Of a DNA stretch of 64,000 nt, positions 44,209 to 52,576 are shown piece by piece; within the stretch, counting starts at the first letter, position 1, and the number at the start of each line of letters is the position of its first letter. Position numbers and translations under genes: made by a program. The DNA is taken from positions 2,046,001 to 2,110,000 of the forward strand of contig OY970289.1 of NCBI GenBank assembly GCA_963716135.1, read 5' to 3'. This DNA comes from CAVRAW01 sp963716135. GTDB lineage: Bacteria > Planctomycetota > Planctomycetia > Pirellulales > JADZDJ01. The notes under the pieces were generated by a model, which ran no database searches, was not told the DNA's origin, and saw only the letters and a program-made list of their open reading frames with translations.

Positions 44209-45630
44209 ATGATTCTTAAGCGTCTTCGGCTGATCGCGGTCGCCATACTCGCACTCGCGCCGCTCAATGCCGGCTGTGAGAAAGCCCGGAACGATTCATC
44301 TCACGCCGCCAAGACCGGCGCGCCGCCGGCGATGCTGCGGCTGGCGGTGGTCGACGATCCAGAGCTGGCCGAGGCGCTGCGCAAGGTGCGCGGTGAATGG
44401 CGGGCGGAATCGGGCTCTGAATTGGACGTTCAAGAGTTGCCGGCCGGCGACATCGTCAGTGCGGAGAAGATCGACGCCGACGCCGTCATCTATCCCTTGC
44501 GATTGCTGGGAACGTTGGCCCAGCGGAAACTCATTCGCCCGTTGAGTGCCAGTTGGCTGAAGGGAGATCCGCTGGTCGCAGGAGATTTGTTGCTGTCCCC
44601 CGATTCGCCGGAGTTCACGTGGGACGGCCAGGCGTATGCGGTGCCCTTGGGAGAGCCGGTCTTTGTGCTGGCCTGCAACGCCGATGTTTTGGAGCAACTC
44701 GGAAAGCAGCCGCCGCGCACCTGGGAAGAATACCAGGAACTGGTGAAACTTCTCGGCGAGAAAAGCAAAGCGTCGCCGACGCTCGAACCGCTTGCGCCTG
44801 GATGGCCATCGCAATTATTGCTGGCCCGCGCGGCGGCCTATGCCAAGCATCGCGATTATTTCTCGGTGCTGTTCGATCGCGAAACGATGAAACCGCTGAT
44901 TGCCGGCCCGCCGTTTGTGAAAGCGCTGACAGAATTGGTAGCGGCAGTCAAAAACGCACGCGTTGATCTGACCGCGCTAACTCCGGCCGACACGCTCAAA
45001 CTCCTGCGCATCAACGAATGCAATATGGCAATTTGCTCCCCCAGCGGCGCAGCCGAAGGGCGCGGAAGTCAGGCAATAAAATCCGTCAGCACGGACACGC
45101 GCATCACCATCAGCGAACTTCCCGCGTGCCGGCGGCATACAACCCGGGGCATTCCGAGTGGGAAAATCGCGCCGCGGACGAATCGCAGAGGGTAACGCTC
45201 CGCGGAATTTCGGGTGCGCCGGGTCGGTCGCGCGCGGCAGCGATCACGCCGAGGCGGCATTTAGCTTGTTGGCGTGGCTGGCTAGCAAACGCTGGAGTGC
45301 CGAGGTGCTTTCGCATAGCCCGGATACCGCCGCGTTCCGCCGTTCGCTGTCGGCGGATATCGGCGCATGGACCGGAGGCGTATTGATTCTGTCCGAAGTC
45401 AAGCAATACGGCGAAGTGCTTTCCGATACACTTGCGCGCGTGAAATGCTGCTTGTGCCACGCATCCCGGGCGAGTCGGAATACATGGCGGCGCTCGACGA
45501 AGCGGTGATTGCTGCTGTGAAAGGAAAACAATCGCCGCAACAGGCGCTCGACGCAGCCGCGGTAAAGTGGCAAGCGATCACCGATCGCTTGGGCGCAAGA
45601 AACAACTGGAAGCGTATCGCCGCAGCATGA
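44209..45630 (+). CDS. ABC-type extracellular solute-binding lipoprotein, three frame breaks
   Basis: Starts at ATG 44209 with a lipoprotein signal (ILALAPLNAGC). The binding-protein fold is seen in LRLAVVDDPELAEALRKVRGEWR, PLSASWLKGDPL, YAVPLGEPVFVLACNADVLEQLG and PRTWEEYQEL. Frame breaks occur at about 45120-45128 (one base missing in CTTCCCGCGTG), 45229-45238 (CGCGCGGCAGC) and 45433-45441 (CTTGCGCGCGTG). Joining the pieces gives PAAYNPGHSEWENR, then GSDHAEAAFSLLAWLAS, then REMLLVPRIPGESEYMAALDEAV, in the order of sugar-binding proteins, ending TGA 45630, about 474 aa. No permease or ATPase gene accompanies it. Confidence 0.75.
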
Positions 45631-45655
45631 AGGGCGCGCGGTAGGCTCGCCGCCG

Positions 45656-46277
45656 ATGAACACCATGAGCGAACTTCGCCCGCCGTCCGCCGAGTCGCCT
45701 GCGAAAATCGTGCGCCTGGCGGTCTTGTTTGAAGGGGGCGTGGCGGTGGCGGCGATCGCTTGCGGCTATTTTATGACCATTCCTCCCTGGCAGCGGGTCA
45801 GTTGGCAATGGGGAGATGCCGGATGGGGAGTCGCGGCCACGATTCCATTGATCTTGGGACTGCTCTTGATGCGCCGCGCGCGCCGCGGCGCTGGGGCGAT
45901 TGAACGCGGTGGTCGATGAATTCCTGGTGCCGCTGTTTGCGGGAGTGAACTGGCCGCAGTTGGCGCTGGTGTCGCTGTTGGCCGGCGTGGGGGAAGAGTT
46001 GTTCTTTCGAGGCGTGATTCAGCCGGTGCTGATCGGCTGGATAGGAATCGCCGGCGGCTTGTTGGCCGCCAGCGTGGTGTTTGGCCTGTTGCACGCCATC
46101 ACGCCGACCTACGCGCTCTTGGCGACCGCGGTCGGAGCGTATCTGGGCTGGCTCGCCTTGGCGAGCGGCAATCTGCTGGGGCCGATGATCGCCCACGGCG
46201 CTTACGATTTTTTCGCCCTAGCGTATCTCACTCGCGCCGGCCGGGCGTCGCCGCAGTCGGTGCTTCCAGAGAATTAA
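45656..46277 (+). CDS. CPBP-family intramembrane metalloprotease, frame broken near 45880
   Basis: Starts at ATG 45656. Two hydrophobic segments (AVLFEGGVAVAAIACGYF and GVAATIPLILGLLLM) precede a break within CGCCGCGCGCGCCGCGG (45871-45887), where two restored bases give ALGRLNAVVDEFLVPLF. The catalytic motifs follow: GVGEELFFRGVIQP (Glu-Glu...Arg) and FGLLHAITPTYALLATAVGAYLGW, plus GPMIAHGAYDFFAL with the last His. About 208 aa, ending TAA 46277. Such proteases cleave within membranes (Abi/CAAX-type); the substrate is unknown. The 3' end overlaps the convergent gene by 4 bp. Confidence 0.85.
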
Positions 46278-47905
46278 TCTTCCTCCGGCGGCGGCGCGGT
46301 TCTTGGCCTTTCCACGTGCAGTGCGTCGAGCCGCCGCGCCACCAGCGTCAGATCCGGCTGGCTCACGAGTTCCGTCACCTCGTGCATCTGCCAGATGTGG
46401 AAGTCGATGTAGGAACTGACGAAATTGCGATCCGGCAGAAGTTCGAAATGCTCGCCGAAACACTCGGTCAGCAGCAGACGAAAGGTGTTCACCGGCGAGA
46501 TGCTGGGATAAAGCTTCTGGCGCATTTTCTCCGGCACCAAATAGGCGTTCAGAATCGGCATCCGTTCCAGTCCGAATCGGTCCAACTCTTCCGCGGTGGG
46601 CACGCCGTCGGGATGCGTGAACATCGTGCCGTGGTCGGCCTGCACGATGATGATTGGCGGCACGGGAGAAGTCGCCAGAATGTGGTCGATCACCTCCTGC
46701 ACCTTGCGATTCAGGAACCGCATCTGCTCAATGTAATCTTGCTTGCTTTTGCTCATGGCCGCATCCCAGGCCAGGCTTTGCGAGACGTACTGCAGAATGT
46801 TTCCGTCGCGGTCAAACACATAGGGATGATGCGGAATGATCAGGTGGGCAAAAGTGAAGGTGGGGCCCTTGGTTTGCGGAATTCGTTTCAACGCTTCGAA
46901 AGCCTGCAAGTGTTGCGCGGCCATGCTCGGCTCCAGCATTCGCAGCATCGTGCTGCGCCACAGCACTTGCGAGAATTCGTCGCGCAACCAATCCGGGCCG
47001 CCGCCGACGCTGACGTCGGCAATGTCGGAGCGGCTGGTTGGGAAAAAGTTCGTCTTGAAGTGGATGAACCGATAGCCTTTGGACTGAAAAATTCTGCCCA
47101 CCAACGGGCTGCGCAAAAAGCGGGAGAAGCGGTAGATATTGGGCGCATGGCTGGGGTCCAGCAAATCGTCGAGATACCGCATGTGCAGCGAGGAGGCCAG
47201 CGAGATGAAGGTATACGGGTAGTTCGAACAGCTGCGATCGGCGACGTAGAAACCGCGCGAACGCAGGCAGTCTAAAAACTCAGAATTGTCGAAGCCGAAC
47301 AGACGCTGCAGGTTGTCGGCCCGCGCATAGCCGTCGAGAATGATGTAAAACACGTCGGGATGGTCGGCGGTTTTTTCGGCCAGCGGCGCGGCTTTGGAAT
47401 AGTTCTTCAAGGGATCGAGCAAATTGCCCAATTCCGAATCTTGGATCTCGGTTTGCGAGATGATTTGCGCCGCCGAAAGGGCCACGAGAATCGAAGCCGT
47501 GCACGTCAGGAATCCGCACAGAGGTTGCAGGTTGCGCCGCGTGCGGCGGAAATAGATCACCGCGGCGGCAATGAGCGCCGCGCTAACGCACGACAACACC
47601 CAATGCCCGGCGTACTGCGGCAGCAAGGAAAGCGCTTTTTCGCTTACCAAAAAGTCGTACAGCCGGCCGTAGTTCATGAAGATTATGATGAACACCGTGA
47701 CCACGCACGTCGCTTTCGTCGCCGATCGGGTCACGAGCCAAGCAACGGCCAAGAGGACTGCGGTCGCAGCCAGCGCGGCCGCCAAATAGCGGCCGAATTC
47801 GCGCGCGTCGCACTGGCCGAAATTATGGGCGTACAAATGCACGATGGGCGCGATTGCAAACAGATAGGGATGCGCCAGCGCAAGGTTTTTGAGCGTCTTC
47901 GACAT
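46274..47905 (-). CDS. Sulfatase/alkaline phosphatase-fold membrane protein
   Basis: 543 aa from ATG 47905 (MSKTLKNLALAHPYLFAIAPIVHLYAHN). Five or six TM helices occupy residues 1-150 and the rest is a periplasmic domain of the alkaline phosphatase superfamily: FYIILDGYARADNLQRLFGFDN (metal-binding Asp, the usual Thr/Ser nucleophile region in YPYTFISLASSLHM), LIIPHHPYVFDRDG and IIIVQADHG. The set resembles phosphoethanolamine/phosphoglycerol transferases but lacks their strict motifs; it more closely follows membrane sulfatase-like proteins found with a YIDPGTGS gene and a methyltransferase, as here. Function uncertain. Confidence 0.8.
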   Translation of the reverse strand: MSKTLKNLALAHPYLFAIAPIVHLYAHNFGQCDAREFGRYLAAALAATAVLLAVAWLVTRSATKATCVVTVFIIIFMNYGRLYDFLVSEKALSLLPQYAGHWVLSCVSAALIAAAVIYFRRTRRNLQPLCGFLTCTASILVALSAAQIISQTEIQDSELGNLLDPLKNYSKAAPLAEKTADHPDVFYIILDGYARADNLQRLFGFDNSEFLDCLRSRGFYVADRSCSNYPYTFISLASSLHMRYLDDLLDPSHAPNIYRFSRFLRSPLVGRIFQSKGYRFIHFKTNFFPTSRSDIADVSVGGGPDWLRDEFSQVLWRSTMLRMLEPSMAAQHLQAFEALKRIPQTKGPTFTFAHLIIPHHPYVFDRDGNILQYVSQSLAWDAAMSKSKQDYIEQMRFLNRKVQEVIDHILATSPVPPIIIVQADHGTMFTHPDGVPTAEELDRFGLERMPILNAYLVPEKMRQKLYPSISPVNTFRLLLTECFGEHFELLPDRNFVSSYIDFHIWQMHEVTELVSQPDLTLVARRLDALHVERPRTAPPPEED

Positions 47906-47924
47906 TCTGGAAAATGCGCGCCTG

Positions 47925-49354
47925 CTAGGGCGCTTCCGTGGGAAGCTTCTCCAGCAAGTACAAAGTGCGCTGGGTGCCTTCAATCGGCTCCGTTCGTACC
48001 TTGCGGAACCGCCGCCGGAAGGCCGCTTCAAATTGCGGCTGCCCGTAGTCGATGAATTGATCGTGGCGGTCGCCGATCATGCGCTGTGCTTGCGAATCTT
48101 CCTTGGGCACCCATTCGATCAGCAGCCAATTGGCGAGGCGCGACAGAAATTCGGCCACATGCGCAAGCGGCACGTGGTTGCCGATCGCCAGATGATGCAC
48201 CAGCCCCAAGGCCAGCGCCAGATCGACCGGTCCGCGCTCTGCAAACCCTAATCGCTCCGTATTCGCCCAGCCGATGCCCGGCGTGGGATTGGCAAGATCC
48301 AAGAGCAAGGGATGCAGATTCGCTTCCCCCCGCTGGATCGCCTGGCAATAGTTCCGCTCGACGCATGCCGGATCGTTGTCCCAGGCGGCCACGGTGATTG
48401 CGCCCGTGTCCAGGGCAATGCGGCTGAAGCGTCCGTCGTTGGCGCCCAGGTCCCACACGGTATGCGGCCTGACGGAGGCAATCAGTTGGCGCACCAAATT
48501 TTCCTTGTGTTCCAGTCCCGCGGCGCCGTAGTTGTGATCGGCGACATAATAATCCGACCATTGCGAGTCACTGGCTTTGTAGCGCAGCCCGGCGATCGTC
48601 GATTCCAAGCTCGACAGCAGGACGTCAAGCTGCCGGCGAGTGAGTCGAGCGTCGCCGGCGTCGGCATTTGCCGGCGAGCGCCGTGCGAGGTTCAACTGTC
48701 GTCGCGCATGAACATGGATGTGCAACCCCAGCGACAGGCTCCACCGCGTGCGCCACGGCAACAGGCGGCTGGCCAAATTCAAGGGTACGCCATCGATGTA
48801 AATTCGCGCCAGTTGGCTCAAGCGCACATCGGTGCGGCTTGCCAGCGCCAAAGGCGCAAGAAAATGCTCACAAAACTGGCGATAGGCGATCCACGGCCGC
48901 CCTGGTTGGTAAACTTCGAACGAAAGTGTATCGATTAGCGTCGGCCGCCCCTGGTAGCGTTGCACGTTGTAAGCGCTGGCATCCTTGAGCGTCATGCCGC
49001 GGGCCAGGCGCGGCGTTGGATTTCGAGCGTCGCCAATGCGGAATCGCGCAGTTGGCTGAAGCACCACTCATAGGGATACGTGACCAGCGGCAATCGCGCC
49101 GGGCGCAGCACCTGGTACGCCTCGCCGGACGCGCGCTCGTCCAACGATGCGACTTCGTGCGGTATCAGCAGTCCGCGATGAACCAACTCGTCGTACAACC
49201 CGCCGGCCATGAGCCGATCGTAGTCGTGCCGGTAACAATGGTTCACCTGCCGCAGCAGGTCGTCGCCGCGATGGAACACGAAGCCGCTGGGGTCGCGGAA
49301 AGAGGCCGGATTGCGGCGGGCGGGCGAGACTTCAAGCGGCGCTGCGGTCGTCAA
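47925..49354 (-). CDS. Class I SAM-dependent methyltransferase, frame broken near 49010
   Basis: Starts at ATG 49354 (MTTAAPLEVSPARRNPASFRDPSGFVFHRGDDLLRQ). The FRDPSGFVF and YPYEWCFSQLRDSALATLEIQ stretches are typical of large nodulation/polysaccharide-type methyltransferases. The frame breaks at CGCCGCGCCTGG (49003-49015, minus strand); one base restores LARGMTLKDASAYNVQRYQGRPTLIDTLSFE and continues to TAG 47925, about 476 aa. Motif I is VWDLGANDGRFSRIALDTGA (about residue 310) and a late LALGLVHHLAI helix follows. It sits between the sulfatase-fold gene and the YIDPGTGS gene. Confidence 0.8.
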
Positions 49355-49383
49355 GTTCCCCCTCCCCTTCGCGCGTGTCGGTT

Positions 49384-49665
49384 TTACGCTGCTTTCCGCT
49401 GGGGTTCGTCCGGCTCATTCGCGGCCGGGAGCACCAATTCTTTTTGAGAGCCGGCTGCTTCGGGCTGAGCGGATCGTAGCCTACGAAACGGCAGCGCAAC
49501 CAGCCGGACCACTGCCCTGCACAGCGCCTGGAAAAACACAGCCCCGCTTAGCAGCGTGGCGGCCAGCGCCTGGAACGCCAGGCTGCCGGTGCCGGGATCG
49601 ATGTACGCAAATAGCGTCAGCAGATGATCGCGATTGTCGACAAATAGCATTTCCACAACATCCAT
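49384..49665 (-). CDS. Small membrane protein with YIDPGTGS motif
   Basis: 93 aa from ATG 49665, which has GGAGG 8 nt upstream (the listed open frame is longer but without a ribosome site). After a short N-terminus comes FAYIDPGTGSLAFQALAATLLSGAVFFQ, a TM helix headed by the YIDPGTGS signature, then an amphipathic Arg-rich helix and a Glu/Pro-rich tail. The family is known as a frequent neighbour of polysaccharide and sulfatase-like genes. It is promoter-proximal to the methyltransferase (29-bp gap). Confidence 0.75.
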   Translation of the reverse strand: MDVVEMLFVDNRDHLLTLFAYIDPGTGSLAFQALAATLLSGAVFFQALCRAVVRLVALPFRRLRSAQPEAAGSQKELVLPAANEPDEPQRKAA

Positions 49666-49827
49666 GTTGTAGCCTCCGCGAGCTGGCAGTGACGCCCGCC
49701 ATTCGATCGTGCTCGCAGTGCCCCTGCGACGCCGCTGCGATCGACGGCAGCATGTTAACTCACCGCGGGCCGGTAGACAATGCAATTCTGCCGGCGGCAG
49801 ATCGGTCCAAAAGACTGCTAGCACGCA

Positions 49828-50271
49828 TTATTCAAGCGGCAGCGTGATCACCGGCCGCGTGCTGCCGCGGATGACGCGCTCGGCGGTGGTGCCGAACAGC
49901 AGTTTTTCGATTCGGCCACGAGCGCCGAATTTGCCCATCACAATGGCGTCGACCAAGAGTTCGTCGGCCTTGCGGATGATTTCGAAAAACGGCGTGCCTT
50001 CGCAGATGATGTTTTGCACGTCGATCTTTTTGTCGGTAGGCTTGCTGTAGGCGGCCATTTCACGCTCGGCGCGCTTGCGCAGGCGATCCACGATTTCGTC
50101 ATTCGTGCCCAGCTCCAGCGCCGCCATCAGTTCGATCGCCGCGGTGTCGATCACGTGAAGTAGGATGATCACGGGATCGTCGCCCGTGGTGAGGTTCAAG
50201 GCGTGTTCGAATGCCGACTTGGACGTGGCCGAGAAATCCACCGGCACCAGCAGGCTGTTGAGTTCGATCAT
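49828..50271 (-). CDS. Universal stress protein (UspA family)
   Basis: 147 aa from ATG 50271 (MIELNSLLVPVDFSATSKSAFEHALNL). The ATP-binding motif near the end (GKFGARGRIEKLLFGTTAERVIRGSTRPV) follows the G-2x-G-9x-G-(S/T) pattern, so it should bind ATP. The Asp in LVPVDFS is conserved. The longer frame from 50334 adds a low-likelihood extension. Role: a general stress or energy-status protein; no operon partner. Confidence 0.92.
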   Translation of the reverse strand: MIELNSLLVPVDFSATSKSAFEHALNLTTGDDPVIILLHVIDTAAIELMAALELGTNDEIVDRLRKRAEREMAAYSKPTDKKIDVQNIICEGTPFFEIIRKADELLVDAIVMGKFGARGRIEKLLFGTTAERVIRGSTRPVITLPLE

Positions 50272-50296
50272 GGACGCATGCGGGACTGGAGAATCA

Positions 50297-50340
50297 AGAA
50301 CCCACAGATGAACACAGATGAAAGAGATTAACACAGATCA
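50297..50340. repeat. ACACAGATGAA-type word repeat
   Basis: Three to four degenerate direct copies of an ACAGATGAACACAGAT word in the gap between divergent uspA and rtcB genes. The same type of word is common in intergenic regions of planctomycetes and related bacteria. Confidence 0.55.
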
Positions 50341-50395
50341 AGCAGAAAGAATACAATCCAATTGAATCACTGACCTCTGACGACCAGGTCTTCCC

Positions 50396-51857
50396 ATGCC
50401 GACCGGGGGATTTTACGGACCGCTGGAGCGCGCAGGCGCCTGTTGCTGGCGCATCCCCAAAAGCTACAAGCAGGGGATGCGCGTCGATGGACTGATCTAC
50501 GCCGACGACGTGCTGATCCAGCAGATTCGCCACGATCAGGCGTGCGAGCAGGTGGCCAATGTCGCCACGCTGCCGGGCATTCAAGTGGCCAGTCTGGCCA
50601 TGCCCGACATTCACTGGGGTTACGGGTTTTGCATCGGCGGCGTGTGCGCGACCGATCCGGCCGAAGGGGGCGTGATTTCGCCCGGCGGCGTGGGGTACGA
50701 CATCAACTGCGGCGTGCGCGTGGTACGCACGAACTTGCAATTCGACGACGTGCAGCCGCACTTGGCAACGTTGGTGAACGAATTGTTTGCCAATATCCCC
50801 ACCGGCGTGGGGCGCGGCGGGAAGTACAAGTTCAACCGCAAGCAATTGCGCAACCTGTTGGCTACCGGCGTCAAAGGGCTGGTGCAACGCAGTTTGGCCG
50901 TGCCCAGCGACGTCGACCATACCGAAGCCCACGGCTGCCTGGAGGGGGCCGATCCGGACGACGTGAGCGATCGGGCGCTGGACCGCGGCGCGGATCAATG
51001 CGGCACGCTCGGCTCGGGCAATCATTTTCTGGAAGTGCAGGTGGTCGATCGGGTGTTCGACGACGCCGCCGCGCAGGCGATGGGAATTTCGCAGGGACAA
51101 ATCTGTGTGATGATCCATTCCGGCTCGCGCGGGCTGGGCTATCAAGTGTGCGACGACGCCTTACACCAACTGCGTGGCGTGCCGCAGAAATATGGCATCG
51201 AACTTCCCGATCGGCAGTTGGTTTGCCGCCGGTGCACAGCCCGGAGGGGAAGAAATATCTGGGGGCGATGCGGGCCGCGGCGAATTTCGCCTGGTGCAAC
51301 CGGCAGTTGCTGATGTGGCAGGCGCGGGAAGTGTTTTCGCACGTGTTCGGCCGCTCTTGGGAAGATTTGGGCATGGACTTGATCTACGACGTGGCCCACA
51401 ACATCGCCAAGTTCGAGAATCACGAGATCGAGGGGGCCACGAAGCGCGTGTGGGTGCATCGCAAGGGAGCCACGCGGGCGTTCCCGCCGGGGCATCCGGA
51501 AACTCCCGAGGCGTATAAAGACGTCGGCCAGCCGGTGCTGATTCCCGGCGACATGGGGCGCGCCAGTTGGATTCTGGCGGGGCAAGTCGGCAGCATGGAG
51601 CAGACGTTCGGCACGGCCTGTCACGGCGCGGGCGCGTGATGAGCCGCACCGCCGCGGTGAAACATGCGCAAGGCCGGCGGATCGACAAGGAGCTATTGCA
51701 AAAAGGAATTGTCGCGCGGGCCCGCAGTTGGAAAGGTCTGGCCGAAGAGCAGCCGGATGCTTACAAAGACGTGGACCTCGTGGTGGAAGTGGTGCACCGC
51801 GCGGGGTTGGCAAAGAAGGTCGCACGCATGCGGCCCATCGGCGTGATCAAGGGATAG
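50396..51857 (+). CDS. rtcB: RNA-splicing ligase RtcB, two frame breaks
   Basis: Starts at ATG 50396 (MPTGGFYGPLERAGACCWRIPKSYKQGM). RtcB seals 2',3'-cyclic phosphate and 5'-OH RNA ends using GTP and Mn2+. Visible: GYDINCGVRVVRTN (metal Cys), GTLGSGNHFLEVQ and HSGSRGLGYQVC. The frame breaks at TTTGCCGCCGG (51223-51232; TTTGCGCGCCGG expected) and, after continuing as PVHSPEGKKYLGAMRAAANFAWCNRQ, again at GGCGCGGGCGCGTG (51625-51638), inside TACHGAGR-VMSR, the motif with the guanylylated His. With both repaired the protein ends TAG 51857, about 487 aa, normal length. No rtcA, rtcR or tRNA gene is nearby. Confidence 0.92.
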
Positions 51858-51887
51858 TTCAACCACACAATGTGCAGGAGGCATTTC

Positions 51888-52319
51888 ATGAACATCAAAC
51901 GCTTGGTGGCGGCGATTGTGGTGGGCTTTTTGTTTGTTTGGGGCACCGATTTTTTGGTGCACGCGGTGTGGCTGAAGCCCGATTATCAAGCCACGATGCA
52001 ATTGTGGCGAACGGAGCAGGATATGCAGGGGCATATCGCCTGGCTCTTTGGTGCAGAGTTTCTGTTTGCCGCCGCGTTCGTGTTGATTTGGGCCGCCGGC
52101 ATGGCCGATCGGCATGGGCTGAAGTGCGCCGTGATTTACGGCCTGTTGATGGGCATCTTCCACCAGACCTCGACGATGGTGTTGTACTGCGTGATGCCGA
52201 TGCCCGGCGAGCTGGCCGTGAAATGGTTTGCGGCCAACACGCTGCAATGTTTGCTGTTGGGAATTATCACCTTCTTGGTCTACAAGCCACGCGATTTCCT
52301 TGTCAGCATCAAGCGCTAG
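51888..52319 (+). CDS. Hypothetical membrane protein, four TM
   Basis: 143 aa from ATG 51888 with a full AGGAGG 7 nt upstream. Four hydrophobic segments (LVAAIVVGFLFVWGTDFLVH, LFGAEFLFAAAFVLIWAAG, CAVIYGLLMGIFHQTSTMVLY and LQCLLLGIITFLVYK). The pattern LYxxPDYxATxxLWR between the first two is shared by a small family of unknown membrane proteins. It lies 30 bp behind rtcB on the same strand. Confidence 0.65.
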   Translation: MNIKRLVAAIVVGFLFVWGTDFLVHAVWLKPDYQATMQLWRTEQDMQGHIAWLFGAEFLFAAAFVLIWAAGMADRHGLKCAVIYGLLMGIFHQTSTMVLYCVMPMPGELAVKWFAANTLQCLLLGIITFLVYKPRDFLVSIKR

Positions 52320-52375
52320 AATACTAGAGGGTGGTGTTGAGCGCATCGATCGGCCTTTGGGCCGAGGAGGATAGC

Positions 52376-52570
52376 ATGAGCGACATGAATGTAACACTCT
52401 CGACGGATGAAATGGCGATGTTGAAGCGCTTGGTGGAAACCGCGCTGGGTGAGACGCGCGTGGAGGTGCATCGCACGCACTTTACGCCCGAGCTGCGCGA
52501 GGAGCTGAAGCAGGAAGAGGCGATGCTCCGCGAGCTGGTCGAGAAGTTCAATCACCAGCCGGTTGCATAA
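52376..52570 (+). CDS. Small hypothetical protein
   Basis: 64 aa from ATG 52376; GAGGAGG stands 6 nt upstream, a strong ribosome site. The protein is predicted helical and acidic (LSTDEMAMLKRLVETALGETRVEVHRTHFTPELREELKQEE), a layout shared by small bacterial proteins of unknown function. It converges with leuS, with 6 bp between the stops and no visible terminator. Confidence 0.7.
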   Translation: MSDMNVTLSTDEMAMLKRLVETALGETRVEVHRTHFTPELREELKQEEAMLRELVEKFNHQPVA

Positions 52571-52576
52571 GCGATT

